Source: Periplaneta americana
Taxonomy: Eukaryota > Arthropoda > Insecta > Blattodea > Blattidae
Direction: 5' to 3'
NCBI RefSeq assembly: GCF_040183065.1
Contig: NC_091130.1
Coordinates: 26,721,359-26,785,358 of the forward strand
DNA: 64,000 bases
Below the pieces are notes generated by a model, which was not told the DNA's origin, ran no database searches, and saw only the letters and a program-made list of their open reading frames with translations. Made by a program: the position numbers and the translations under genes. Positions 23,186-34,448 of the stretch are shown here, one piece after another; within the stretch, counting starts at the first letter, position 1; each line of letters begins with the position of its first letter.

Positions 23186-23388
23186 AGGTATGTCCTTCAT
23201 AGTTTATTTAAGTTACAGAGCTATTCATTTTATTTTCAGGTTCAGTTCAGAACACTACAATGACATAATTCGCTATAGCGGTAAATTACAACACTATATG
23301 ATGATAATTCGGAAATGCGGACAAGTGAGCGATACTATAATAAAAATCCGAACACAACGAACGAATTTTTTCCGGTAAGTGAGCGCCT

Positions 23389-24126
23389 ATCTTTATTATT
23401 ACTTTTTTTTTTAATTCGAGATAAGTTAATATCTGTGAAAAAACTATGATAATAATGAGATAATAGTTATATGACATGAAGAGTAGAAACAACGGAGGCA
23501 TTATCCAATGAAGCATTCTAAAAGATGATTACATTTTCCATACAGCACAACAATGGTACTGGTTCCACCATTTCTGACTAAAAATGGTGGAGATTCTCAA
23601 TTTTTTTTTATAAACCTTGAAAATTTAGTTTTACTAACACTAAACATTAACAGCAACAATCTATATCAATCAAGATACAATTAAAAATAAATAAATACAC
23701 AAATAGGTAAATAAATAAACAAATAAACGTATCAGATTTGTAGTTAAAGTGTACATGATATTTCTTTCAGCTCTTGCATAATCTTTGACAAACGTTTCTT
23801 TCCATAAGTAATTTGTGAATATACACAAAAGCCGTCCTAAATAAGGGTTCGATAGATCGGCCTACTAATCAATTCATAAAGAATAATAAGTAAACAAAAC
23901 AATTTTGTGACACTTGGAAAGAAAAAAAAAACATTAAGATAAATGATAAGAAATAATGCAATAATTACGAAGTTATACATATTTAAAGAAGCTTAATGCA
24001 CGCTTCAATACTAACGAAGTTGCACTGTTAGTACACAGATATTTGCAATACAGATTAAGTTTAATTAACATCAAATTTTAAAACAAAATACACCTCTTAA
24101 ACATCCAATCAATACACACTACTAAG
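23389..24126. other. AT-rich intergenic DNA
   Basis: Contains scattered AAATA-type low-complexity runs near 23690-23730. No gene recognised. Confidence 0.5.
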
Positions 24127-24402
24127 CTACACAATACAAGCATTGAAGAAGAGAGAAAGCCAATGAAGTACATAGAGTACAGAAGTGGTAGGCTCCCAAC
24201 TATCTTCCTTTCTTGTTACGCTGTTTCCGTATTTGACATACATCTTAACAATGTTCTTTTCCCACCCTCTACCAACACATATATTATATATGTTGTCTGA
24301 TTTATAATATGCTTTAGTATAATGCAGGGGTACATTGGTAAATGGTGTCTTCTCAAAATAGTTTGCCTTATCTTCTGGTTCTACATGTATTGTACAATAC
24401 AT
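24127..24402 (-). CDS. Unassigned 91-residue ORF
   Basis: Begins MYCTIHVEPEDKANYFEK, has mixed, protein-like composition (NIYNICVGRGWEKNIVK, RKEDSWEPTT), and ends in a hydrophobic stretch VLYVLHWLSLFFNACIV. I do not recognise the family. No polyadenylation signal follows closely and no clear acceptor precedes it. It may be an exon, a transposon relic or chance. Confidence 0.25.
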   Translation of the reverse strand: MYCTIHVEPEDKANYFEKTPFTNVPLHYTKAYYKSDNIYNICVGRGWEKNIVKMYVKYGNSVTRKEDSWEPTTSVLYVLHWLSLFFNACIV

Positions 24403-24498
24403 TTCAGATATATGAAAATTGATCTACTTAAGTACATTTATGTAAGGTTCTATATTCATTAGAAAACTCAAGTCCAATAAGATTGAAATTTTGTATTG

Positions 24499-24650
24499 TA
24501 ACAATACTGGCAAATTGAAATGTGCTATATTTTATTTTAATTTTTTATCTTTTTTTTCTTCTTGTACGGAGGAGAGACCGGAAGGCTTGCACTGCAGCCA
24601 AACACTGTTATTTTAAATATTTTACTATTAAAATTTGATAGGTATCAATT
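24499..24650. repeat. Dispersed repeat R, left half
   Basis: Matches 19138-19290 (ACAATACTGGCAAATTGAAA, CTTGTACGGAGGAGAGACC, GCACTGCAGCCAAACACTG) and breaks off after AAATTTGATAGGTATCAA. Confidence 0.8.
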
Positions 24651-25795
24651 GTTTTTATATCTATGAAGTCAATCTAGCATTAAATTGATTTGTTTTGAAC
24701 CTTTATATCGTGGAGTTATGTTGAAGAATTGAAAGTATATCAGAATACTACAATTATGGGAAATAATATATCAAAATACTACATACTACAACAGATACAA
24801 CTTTATAATTTATGTATTTTTTATTTACGTACATACACTGATAATAAGTTTCTTGAATACAATTTGAAAAAATCTATATCTTAAAATTTCCAATGTTTCT
24901 TGCCAATTTACTTCAACTAAATAGATTCTGCACACTAAATTTTAAATTTTATAATGACACCTTTCAGACCACTGCAACCCTGCATAAAATGCTACATATA
25001 ATTTCTTTACTCCCTTTATGTGTTGACTTCTCTAAGTATCTTTTAACTACAGAAAAAATCACAAATACAGTTTATTTACTTCAAATATTCTAATTCCATG
25101 TTTTAGTGAAATCCAAATTTAAACATTAATTCAGTAAAGTCATAACTGACACCTAAATATAATTATTTTCTAGTTATGCTGTGTAACAACATCAGTTAAC
25201 ACTATCAGTAAATGTGCACACCTAGAGGACAAATCTTTGTTGTCTCTAAAAGATGATATTCAAACAAATGAATACCGGTACACATTTCTTAAAACCAATT
25301 CTTAGTAAAATACATAAGATTTTATTCACATGTTTTAGATTTGCAAAAATGTGGTGGGCTGGTATATCTTAAAATAGAGCTTATTTTAAGATTCTCATAT
25401 ATTCCAAGAGGGATTTGTTAAAATTAATTTTTGTTCTTTACTAGACACTGATAATAATCTTTTATAGTTTTGTCATCAAGGTTACTGCAGGTATAGGCTA
25501 CCAATAAAGTGTTTAATATTTTTAATACAATAGTAATTAAAGAACACTGCCGTAACTGAATGGTTATATTTATTATTGTCGTGATTTGAAAATCAGGGTT
25601 GGTTTTAAATGTTTAACAAGATCTATGTTGAAAATGTCAGCAGCAATACATATTCGGAATTAGCCATCTTGCAAATTGTCTGGCTAAGTCCTGCTTGATA
25701 ACAATATTATACATAAGACTTTTAACCTCACAAGAAGGTTCAGTACTAACTATTATTATACATCTTGATTACACAACTTTTAACACTGTATCACT
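24651..25795. other. AT-rich intergenic DNA
   Basis: No gene or shared repeat recognised. Confidence 0.5.
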
Positions 25796-25836
25796 TCGGA
25801 ATGTGTATGATAAGAACTTTCTTGTGTTAAATATTA

Positions 25837-26278
25837 TTAACGTACCTTGTTAACATGTTTCGACCTATTTTCGGTCATCTTCGGAACTGGTCGTTGTTGT
25901 TCTTGCGCCTCTTGTTTCCTGTGTGGGTGTGTTCGAAGTGTAGAGTCAAAGAGTGTATGTGTTTTGAAATTGAGTTGTGTGTTGAGAATATCGTTGGGGT
26001 GTGTTTTCGTGTGTCTGTATATTCCATATTGTTCTAGTGTGTTGAGTTTCTGGCTTTTTGGTTGGATGTGCAGTATTTCCATGTCTGTGTTGATGTCTCT
26101 GTAGGAGTGGTTGGCATTTGTGATGTGTTCTGCATGTGTGGAGGTGTTTTGTAATTTTGTTATGGCTGTGATGTGTTCTTTGTAACGTGTTTGAAATGAT
26201 CTGCCTGTCTGTCCTATGTAGAAGTTGTTGCAGGTGTTACATTTGAGTTTGTATACGCCTGTGTGGTTGTATTTGTAT
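25837..26278 (-). pseudogene. PLE GIY-YIG endonuclease domain, left arm
   Basis: The minus strand encodes YKYNHTGVYKLKCNTCNNF then YIGQTGRSFQTRYKEH: the GIY-like GVY, a CxxC pair, YIG, and the conserved Arg of TRYKEH. Then comes MEILHIQPKSQKLNTLEQYG. Where the right arm has LEQYEIY this arm has LEQYGIY, losing a Glu in the region of the family's catalytic/metal-binding Glu. The apparent start of the long ORF (to 26355) reads across the palindrome centre into antisense of the other arm and is not natural. Confidence 0.8.
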
Positions 26279-26299
26279 CTCAACACACAAACAACATAA

Positions 26300-26716
26300 A
26301 CAAACAAATACAACCACACAGGCGTATACAAACTCAAATGTAACACCTGCAACAACTTCTACATAGGACAGACAGGCAGGTCATTTCAAACATGTTACAA
26401 AGAACACATCACAGCCATAACAAAATTACAAAGCACCTCCACATGTGCAGAACACATCAGAAATGCCAACCACACCTACAGAGACGTTAACACAGACATG
26501 GAAATACAGCACATCCAACCAAAAAGCCAGAAACTCAATACACTAGAACAATATGAAATATACAGATACACGAAAACACACCCCAACGATATTCTCAACA
26601 CACAACTCAATTTCAAAACACATACACTCTTTGACTCTACACTTCGAACACACCCACACAGGAAACAAGAGGCGCCAAGAACAACAACGACCAGTTCCGA
26701 AGATGACCGAAAATAG
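26300..26716 (+). pseudogene. PLE GIY-YIG endonuclease domain, right arm
   Basis: Mirror of the left arm: NKYNHTGVYKLKCNTCNNF, YIGQTGRSFQTCYKEHIT, LNTLEQYEIYRYTKTHPNDI, ending SSEDDRK and a stop. The Arg of TRYKEH, a key residue in GIY-YIG nucleases, is Cys here, so this copy is probably inactive, while the LEQYEIY Glu is kept. No RT upstream because the centre of the palindrome intervenes. Confidence 0.8.
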
Positions 26717-26786
26717 GTCGAAACATGTTAACAAGGTACGTTAATAATATTTAACACAAGAAAGTTCTTATCATACATATTCCGAA

Positions 26787-27702
26787 GTAACTATTATTGT
26801 TATTATCTTTGGTTACCTCTGGCAGATAGTAATAATATTTAATAATAGTTTACAGCAAATGTTAATAACAACAACATATTATGAACTAAAGAACAAATTC
26901 AGGTCATAATTTAATAAACTTGACGTTAAAGATAAATGTTAAATATGGATTTCACTGTGTTCATTTAGAACTGCACTTCCTCACCATGCTTACTTGACTC
27001 ATTGCAGAAGAATGATGCATTGTAGTAACTGAGAGAGAGAGATGTAGAGTCAGTCTACAACAACTTTAGAAAACAAAAGTATGAAGAATGCACACAATAG
27101 TATAGTAGTTCACACAGAGAGTAAGAAGATGTGAACTAATGACATTCTTAAAGCCAAAAGCGTTATCACAACACACAGAGAAGACAGTATTTTCTTTTTC
27201 CAAAAAAAAACACAAGAACCAAGAAGATACGACACGACTTGACATAAGAGAAGACTGACGAAGTACAATACAGAGCAATTACTCCTGCAAACACAAATTA
27301 AGCGCAGTGAAAAACAGTAGTGTATCAACTTGCAGCTGCCACCGCAAGATGTCTCACATACTTGTAGTGGAAGCAATTGTACGGGATAAGACAGCTACGG
27401 GAGGGAGATGGTGGGGCACTGGTTATGAGTGAACATTTCTTCTGGAAAACACATTCAGTTGGCTCCAGAAGTAATTCAATTTGCAGAAGATCGGTTTTGT
27501 GTCAAGGACTCTTAGGTGGTGTAAGTAAGACATGATGTAATTGCATTGTAGTAGCCTATATTATTATGTGACAGGCTGTTTCAGAAACTGTCTATTGTAG
27601 CTACATGGGAAAGGCAGAGAAATCCACTTCGTAAAAAATATCATTAACTAGTCATTCTAAAGTTGTGGATATTTCAGGGACACAAAAATAACTACCGGTA
27701 TA
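26787..27702. other. Unassigned intergenic DNA
   Basis: A GAGAGAGAG run near 27031 and random frames on the minus strand. Nothing convincing. Confidence 0.5.
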
Positions 27703-27993
27703 AATAATTGATTAAATGGCGATCTTACTCATGTTATTTGTGTAAGTATGTGCGGTTTACAGCTGTTTCGGTGCTTCTTCACACCATTCTCAGAGCCTTC
27801 TAGATCTCGGCGTCATCTCGAACTTCGCTGGCTTCGAGATGACGCTGAGATCTAGTAGGCTCTGAGGATGGTGTGAAGAAGCACCGAAACAGCTGTAAGC
27901 CGCACATACTTACACAATTAACACGAGTAAGATTGCCATTTAATCAATTATTTATATTCAAGTGCTAAAAGTAGTGTACGAAAGATTCAACAT
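27703..27993. repeat. Minimal PLE terminal palindrome
   Basis: Two ~120-bp inverted arms (27703-27830, 27833-27953) equivalent to the outer ends of the PLE at 19421-20284 (ACAGCTGTTTCGGTGCTTC, GATCTCGGCGTCATCTCGAA). They are followed by the same one-sided tail (GCTAAAAGTAGTGTACGAAA) to 27993. All coding sequence is gone. Confidence 0.8.
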
Positions 27994-28348
27994 GGATTAT
28001 CAAAAAAATAACAATAAAAATTGGAATAAAATCCCATTTAGATAGTTTAGCATGTTACACTATTTCACATGACATCAATAAGACTGAGTTTTTTTATTGC
28101 TTGAATCTCTACAAGGCAATTTTCAGTCCAGTAGTTAGTAATAACGGTTTTTTATACACTCAGTGCAAACCTTAGAAAAAGTTAAAAAAAAAAAAAGAAT
28201 TAAACTTAGAAAAAACAAAACAAGCTTGCAATGTAATACGAAAAGATTGAAGTTAAATACTGTAGAATGGTCAATAATAAAATTATGTCGAAAGAATGAA
28301 AAGGTTTGTGTTAAAAGGACTGGCATAGACATATGTTTTTATATCTTT

Positions 28349-28412
28349 ATGATGATGATGATGATGATGATGATGACGACGACGACGACGATGGTGATAA
28401 TGATGATGACGA
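28349..28412 (+). repeat. (GAT/GAC)n microsatellite, left part
   Basis: ATG/GAT and ACG triplets. The tract resumes at 29957 on the other side of the hAT insertion, so one microsatellite-rich site was split. Confidence 0.85.
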
Positions 28413-28451
28413 CAAGGTAATGAAAAGGGTAGTTGATGGAGGTACAGTTGC

Positions 28452-29203
28452 CAGTGGGTGGCCCAGGCCCACCCAAAAATATGCGAATTTTTGCCTTTTT
28501 TAATGAAAAATACTCAACATTAAAACTAAATCATGGATCCAGAGCAATAGTTACAGTCGATAGCATTAAGATAATAAGTAAAAAATGCGTTCATTTTCTC
28601 AAGAGCCAATTTAACTGAGTTGGATTGGCCTAACAAAATTATCTGGCAGCTATAAAAAGATGGAAGACGTGGAGGCTACTGAATTGTTACATCAGCTAGA
28701 AAAATTTGACACCTTATTTACCTTATTTTATTTAATATGTTTAGACGATATTCTTGCTCTTGCAAATTCATTATTGGAAGGACCTCAGTCTCCAAAAATG
28801 GATATTAGTAAATGTTCGTCCTTCATTAAGGCAATGATATAAAACTTTTCAAAGTTCTGAAACGAAGGAAAATTCGACAATCATGTCAAGCACAAGGCTT
28901 TGTAATCTAGCAATTCTATCCACTGAGAGGGAGAAAAGTTGGGATTTGTTGAAGGACCCATCATCAGCGATCAACAGATTCGTTGCTAGGAAATTTGGAC
29001 AGCTCCAATTCACCTTATGAAGGCGTTTGTATAGGTATGCCTTGCATGATTGTTTATCATAATTTTGCAGGTTATTAAATAAGACTTCCGAGAATGAGTT
29101 TCAAGAGAGTTGATGGCAGCGGCAATGTCAGGAGATGGGTCAGGTACTTTCTGAACTCTGCATATCTGGCCCACCCAAAATAATTAGTCTGGCTACGCCA
29201 CTG
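28452..29203 (+). mobile_element. Inner hAT element, internally deleted
   Basis: Begins CAGTGGGTGGCCCAGGCCC and ends GTCTGGCTACGCCACTG; the terminal CAGTGG/CCACTG and inner GGCCCACCC/GGGTGGGCC-type motifs are hAT-like. Flanking 8-mers ACAGTTGC and ATGGTTGC agree at 6 of 8 positions, as expected for an aged TSD within the outer element's terminus. It carries remnants of a transposase. Confidence 0.75.
28660..29020 (+). pseudogene. hAT transposase remnant (ZMYM1-like group)
   Basis: The first frame, 28660-28842, reads DVEATELLHQLEKFDTLFTL ... DDILALANSLLEGPQS. A second frame after a shift, about 28885-29020, reads RLCNLAILSTEREKSWDLL ... AINRFVARKFGQL. The pieces match the helical region and the C-terminal dimerisation segment (RxxNLAxLSxE) of hAT transposases. 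The catalytic middle is deleted. Confidence 0.7.
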
Positions 29204-29956
29204 ATGGTTGCCAACTTTTTTTGAGGTAGATATAAGGGACTGAGAAATCGACAAAATTTCACATAGAAAATTGACAAATTATTCAGTTCAATTACTGAAA
29301 AACAACTTTATTATACACTTTGGCAGCTAGGTTTAAATTAAAAGTATTTTGAGACAGACTTTGTCTCATTTAAGTTTTTCATCTCCTATTCACAAATCGT
29401 AAAAATTCTCTGTATGAGTAGTTGAAGTTGACAGTAATTTTCAGTTCTGATTTGATGTGTTGCGCTCATGTTTGAAACATCTGCCTACTTATTGTGGAAA
29501 AGAGAGAAAAAACAGTTTCTGTATGAGAAACTGTTGGAACAAAACTCACCAGTTTAATTTTATTTATTTATTTATTTATTTATTTCAAATTTGTACCTTT
29601 GAAATTGTTTGATTTTAAAATGGTGAGCACTGAAACCCATTTTTGGAAATCATTGCCTAAAAAAAAAAAAAAAAAAAAAAAAAATTATATATATATATAT
29701 TAATGTATCTCTGGAGTTTGGAACAAATAAAATTATCACATATCGTAAATAATTTTAATTGATGGAAATTTAAATCTTTCAAATAAAGATTTTTATAATT
29801 TCTCAAATGAGGGTTTTTATTTTTTACATTACGTAAAATAAGGAAGAAAAATGCTCAAAGAGAAGAAAAATACGGGAGCTGGGAGGCTGTTAAAAATTTA
29901 GGCTGAATACAGGAGATCCCAGGAAATATTGGAGAGTTGGCAACCCTAGATGGAGG

Positions 29957-30030
29957 TGATGATGTTGATGACGACGATGATGATGATGATGATGAGGATG
30001 AGGAGGAGGAGGAGGAGGAGGAGGAGGAAA
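29957..30030 (+). repeat. (GAT)n/(GAG)n microsatellite, right part
   Basis: GAT, GAC and GAG triplets directly after the hAT target duplication. Counterpart of 28349-28412. Confidence 0.85.
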
Positions 30031-30459
30031 TGGGAACGCAAAGGAAGAACATAATTGGAGTAATATAGCATATGCAATGACTGATAACATTTTTGAGTAT
30101 CATTTCGTTCTCAAATATACCTTTAAAGAAAATAAATTACCTATTTTTATTTTCGTAGTATTATTTCTAATGACAGTAGGGTTTTACATTGCCATATTAT
30201 AAAACGTATATAAGTACCATAACACGCGTTTTATTTCTAATGTAGCATTAATAATTTCTTTTTCTTCTCATGAATTCCAAATACAAATACAGTACCGGTA
30301 CTATGTGCTTTTTTTATTATCTTAAAAATAATGAATTACACTAATATACCAGCAAAACAAATTCACATATCGGTACATGTCAGTGAAAGAGGAGGGGACC
30401 TAAAATTTAGAGGTGAAAGAAAAATAATTTACTGAGAACTTAAAAATTTTCGTCCCATA

Positions 30460-30677
30460 TTTTACCTCATCTCACTACATCTCGCCAAAAAAATTGTAGA
30501 AAATTGTAAAATATTGTAGAAAATTGCAAAATTGTAAAAAGTGTAAAAAAAAAAGTAAAAATTTAAAAAAATTTGTAAAATTGTAATCGTAATCTTGTAA
30601 AATTTTGACTTGTTCCACATCTTAAAGCTTCATTGCTAATGTAAGATCTATGGAATATAATAAATGAAATGAAATAA
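30460..30677 (+). repeat. LINE 3' end with GAAAT-type tail
   Basis: A run of TTGTAAAATTG variants leads to GACTTGTTCCACATCTTAAA and ATCTATGGAATATAATAAAT, ending in AATGAAATGAAAT. This looks like the untranslated 3' end of a Jockey-type LINE with a short tandem tail. The family link is from memory of similar insect sequences. Confidence 0.5.
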
Positions 30678-31257
30678 TAGTTTCGTCTTAAATTCTTTCC
30701 CAAAAATGTTTAACACATGTATTTCAAATTATGCTAAGCTATTTAATTTAATTAATAATAACGGTACCCAAGCTTCCAGATTAGTTTTTTCTTCTTTCAA
30801 TCAAATCAGAGATATATGCGTGTGTATGGTCACATATACACATGTGTGTGCTAGCGCAATACTGGTCAAGAAATAATAAATCATAAAATGTATTAAGCAT
30901 TTTTTTACTCAGCAAGTGTCTGCAGTTAAGCATTCATAAATGCGAAAAAAAAAAAATATATATATAAATATAGTAAATAAAAAAAAATAAATACAACAAA
31001 ATTATTTGTGTTCAAAATCCCAGCTGAAAGCTTCATTACATATTGTTTAAATAACTAAACGCTATTCTTAAAATTCCATTATAACCTACTCCTAAATTCA
31101 ATATTCAGAATTTTTCTCCACTAATTTTTGCCATTATAATGTTAAAAGTCAAAGGATTCGTGTGTGATCAAAACAATTATCTATACGCATCCAAGTGTTT
31201 AAAAATCTACAGTGTTATTCCTTGCTCAGTGTATGTAGTATTGCCTTTGTAAAACTG
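30678..31257. other. AT-rich intergenic DNA
   Basis: No gene recognised. The preceding stretch 30041-30459 is likewise empty. Confidence 0.5.
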
Positions 31258-31259
31258 TA

Positions 31260-32071
31260 CAGAATGATTCAGGATCTCTGCAACAAACTCTGGGGATTGA
31301 TAGATCTCACAATGGCGAACATTTTTCGTAAAACAACCCATGTTCTTCGATGCCTCATTTAGGAGCTAAGCGACATCGAAGAAAAGACAGGTTTTTGTAA
31401 CATTAACAATTATGAAATGAATTTTTTTCAAGTATGTTTCCTGACAAGTTACAGGTATTCATAGTGTCTACCCTGAACCTGATTAGATTCATTACACCGT
31501 CGTAGCAGTGGTTATTGACCTGTGTCGAATTTGATCAAAAGCAGCTAATACTCACATAGTTGGTTCCTCTCTGGTGTCAATTCGAGTGTTGTATTACTTC
31601 ACATGTCACAAAAGAAAAAAAAAAAGATTAAGGGCGTGAAGTCGGGTGATAATGCTGGCCACACAACAGATCCGGCTCTCCCTATCCATTGCTCCCAGTA
31701 GATGTTGTTCATATGTGCTCGTACAACCAGGTTGAAGTGCGTTGGGACGTTATGTTGAATTACATGTACCCTCACATCGTGAAGGGTACATCCTCCATGA
31801 GCAGTGGAAGAGTGTTCTAAAGAATGCTTCATTCAAACGTGAGCAAAGTGACAAGGCACTTGTAACCTGTCTGCAAGAGTACTTGAAGAAATAAATGAAT
31901 AATTCATTTCATAATTAACTGTAAATGTCACTAAAACCTGTTTTTTTTTTTTCGATGTTGCATAGCTCCTACATGAGTCATCGGAGAACATGGGTTGTTT
32001 TACGAAAAATGATCCTCACTGCGAGCTCTATTGATCCCCAGAGTTTGTTGCAGAGATTCTGAATCACCCTG
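31260..32071 (-). mobile_element. Tc1/mariner-superfamily element, deleted
   Basis: About 90-bp inverted ends (CAGAATGATTCAGGATCTCT; partner reading CAGGGTGATTCAGAATCTCT on the other strand; both contain CTGCAACAAACTCTGGGGAT and CGTAAAACAACCCATGTTCT). Flanked by TA on both sides (31258-31259, 32072-32073). It holds a minus-strand transposase remnant. Length 812 bp. Confidence 0.85.
31599..31832 (-). pseudogene. Mariner-type transposase C-terminal fragment
   Basis: Reads HNVPTHFNLVVRAHMNN, YWEQWIGRAGSVVWPALSPD then FTPLIFFFFF. Family proteins have DGAPxH at the second catalytic Asp and WPxxSPDLTPLDFFLW after it. Here the Asp position reads HN, so the site is lost. Decayed continuation after the T-rich slip includes LELTPE. 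Confidence 0.75.
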
Positions 32072-32073
32072 TA

Positions 32074-32733
32074 TATCGACCCTAACTCTGGATAGAAAAC
32101 ATTTTTCAATCCAGAAGTAATGTTAATTAGGTACTTAATTAATAGGAGTAAGTAAAAGTTAACGTATGTTACACAAGAGTGGGGTACGTACTGGTAAATA
32201 TTATTGTCATTCCATCAGTTCTTAATTTATCTATAGATCAATATCATGTTGCCTTTTTCTACATCGACAGTTACAAGAGAATATTTAGTAGTTGCTATTA
32301 CTTAGCAAAGGATTTTCAAAAGACCATTCAGAATTAAATTTTTTTAAAGATGAAAACTATTTTTGCTACTACTGAAGTATTAGAATGTAGTTCGACTCAT
32401 TATTTTCATATAATTTCATACAGACTATGTAGGCCTATTTACTTTCAAATTTCATACAATTTGCTGAAATGTGTATAATCCTAATTAGATTATTTATATC
32501 TTATCTATATTTCCAGACAGTCATGGCCTGTACATATAATTTACAAATATTTTTCTTCAATTTTTTATAATGAAAAGTTTAATATGGAAATTAATAATGC
32601 GTTTGCGTATACAAAAACACTCCCAAAAATAATATACACTTATGAAAAAAAAAATTGATTAACAATATTTTCACCGTTACAATTACACATATATACAAAC
32701 TAAATATAAACATTTACATAGAGATAATAAATT
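32074..32733. other. AT-rich intergenic DNA
   Basis: Nothing recognised. Confidence 0.5.
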
Positions 32734-33370
32734 TTACAGGAGAAAAAGTTCGTCCAAAGGGCTGGACTCTGGAAGAGTACCCAAAACGCTCATTGCATTT
32801 CCGCGTTGAATAGCAATACTTAAGCGTTAACGCAAATAAGTAGTGCAACGGCGATCACCAGTAATGGAGATGAAAATTTGGCAGATTTGAGATACCAAAA
32901 CTTTAGCGTCATGACTCCAAGGACCGAAGGTCTCCACAGCAAATGGGACAAAGATATAATTGTCTAAAAGATGAGCATATTTATTGACTTTCTTCTTCAC
33001 AGCTAATTCAGCAGCAGATGCTGTGCATCTGGAGGTATTCGGTAAGTGAGATGGAGCTAGAGTGTCAACGCAAGTGGAGTCCCAAATTAAAGATTTTCCT
33101 CTAGACTATGGAATTAAGGTGAGACCATCGGGCCGTTTACCATCCGCACGACTAATACCTGGTGGTTCCAAAAGAGACGGGATGCCACAAGAAGTCAGAG
33201 ATCTTTTAATGTTATCATTGCGTGATATATGTCTGGGAATGCGACCCTTGCTCCTCGCACAGCTGAGTGCATGATGGCCGTAAATATCAGCAATTCCTCT
33301 GCAAATACATTGGTGTGGCTGGCAGAGTTTACAACCAATTACATCATAGACTAAATGTCTAGATTAGGTC
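32734..33370 (-). pseudogene. Endonuclease-like C terminus of a retroelement protein
   Basis: On the minus strand: CKLCQPHQCICRGIADIYGH then HALSCARSKGRIPRH (CxxC...CxC...H...C zinc knuckle), IKRSLTSCGIPSLLEPPGIS, and RADGKRPDGLTLIP followed by TAG where the family usually has Trp. Next come LIWDSTCVDTLAPSHLP, NYIFVPFAVETFGPWS, and a second in-frame TAA before RLSIAIQRGNAMSVLGTLPE, with a natural-looking stop at 32734. The GKRPDG...WDxTxVDT arrangement is a PD-(D/E)XK-like nuclease core seen downstream of RT in several animal retroelements. Two nonsense codons make it dead. The plus-strand ORF at 33062-33274 is its shadow. Confidence 0.75.
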
Positions 33371-33620
33371 TACTTTTGCTTTCGTCAAACTACTGACTTA
33401 TCAACAGAGAAACGGTCTTATTCTGTGTTGTCACACATAAATAATCGTTTGTCTGAAAACAACAGTTAATTGTGAAGGTTGTGAACAAAACCAGTCATTT
33501 CCACTGAAAACAAAAAAATGAGTTCTTTTCAAGTACTTGACTCTTGTAAATTATCCCCATCTGAATCAGGTTTTAAGTCAGCATTGAGCTTATATGCTCT
33601 AATTCCTGTCTGTTTCTGTA

Positions 33621-33846
33621 CCGTAAACTGGGGTAAAGAGGATCACATGTGGTAAAGTGGATCATATGTGTATTGCTTAGATAAGTCAGCGCCACATGGA
33701 TCAAATATGCAAAGAAAACTATTTTTAGTGGCATTTATAGAAGAAAGGTATTCTTTGCATGTGTGATCCATGTGGCGCTGACTTATCTAAGCAATACACG
33801 TATGATCCACTTTACCACATGTGATCCTCTTTACCCCAGTTTACGG
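33621..33846. mobile_element. Palindromic MITE (M2 ends, different interior)
   Basis: Ends CCGTAAACTGGGGTAAAGAG and complement, TA on both sides. Arms 33621-33714 and 33757-33846 match nearly perfectly (GGATCACATGTGGTAAAGTG; AAGTCAGCGCCACATGGATC), loop about 42 bp. Only the outer 13 bp agree with the element at 15925. Confidence 0.9.
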
Positions 33847-34322
33847 TATTATTTTAAAGATCTAGTAAATAATGCTCACTGCTTTATTATCATTGCAAAC
33901 TGGAAATTATTTAGAATCTTTACTTGAAGACTTTTCAATAAGTAGGGTTAGAAAATCTGCAACATGCTTAATTGCTCCATAGAAAATTGAGAACTGACTG
34001 TCAAATATGCGTAATCAGCAAACCACATTCCAGTGACAAGCGAGTGGGGGTTGACAATTAAATCATTGAATGCTAAATCTGTGAAGATGATGTTTCTTAA
34101 TCAGTTCACAAAAGTACAAAAACGTTAAGAAAACAATCAAACACGTGTAAGGCACTGAGCACAGGAAATATTGCTTCCGTATCGAAGAATGATTTCCTGG
34201 GTTATAGTCCAGAAGTAATGCACTTACACCTATGAGTGGAGAGAAGGGACAACGAGGGAGGATGTAACGAGGAGACACTCCCCACGCGTCAATGCAACAA
34301 GTAGATATGGACAAAGCACGAT
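33847..34322. other. Intergenic DNA upstream of exon candidate
   Basis: No gene recognised. A (CAG)n/(TAG)n run begins at 34323. GC content rises from about 34200 toward the exon candidate. Confidence 0.45.
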
Positions 34323-34448
34323 AAAGCAGCAGCAGCAGCAGTAGTAGAGTTCTGTCGAGAGGAAGGACATTTCCTTACATTGCTACTAGGGAATGCCCTT
34401 CCGTTGGCCGGGTGCTGATAGGAGGAGCCCAGTGTGAGTTGTCTTACC

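Larger units (their letters stand above)
25796..26786. mobile_element. Palindromic Penelope-like element pair
   Basis: Inverted arms of about 485 bp (25796-26278 and 26300-26786), centred near 26290. The outer 60 bp match closely (CTTGTTAACATGTTTCGACC and complement; GATAAGAACTTTCTTGTG and complement). Each arm carries a GIY-YIG endonuclease coding region reading outward from the centre. No RT is present. PLE proteins have an RT followed by this nuclease, so only the 3' portions remain, joined head to head. Confidence 0.85.
28443..29948. mobile_element. Outer non-autonomous hAT-like element
   Basis: Ends TACAGTTGCCAACTTT (reconstructed across the inner insertion) and AGAGTTGGCAACCCTA are inverted repeats. 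It is flanked by a perfect 8-bp TSD GATGGAGG (28435-28442 and 29949-29956), diagnostic of hAT-type transposition. The interior (29204-29948) has no recognised coding sequence. A second hAT inserted into its left terminal repeat. Confidence 0.8.

Noticed and set aside
29855-30103. Poly-Ser/poly-Pro/His ORFs
   Set aside because: Frames through a GAT/GAG microsatellite.
33062-33274. 70-residue plus-strand ORF
   Set aside because: Shadow of the minus-strand endonuclease-like pseudogene at 32734-33370.
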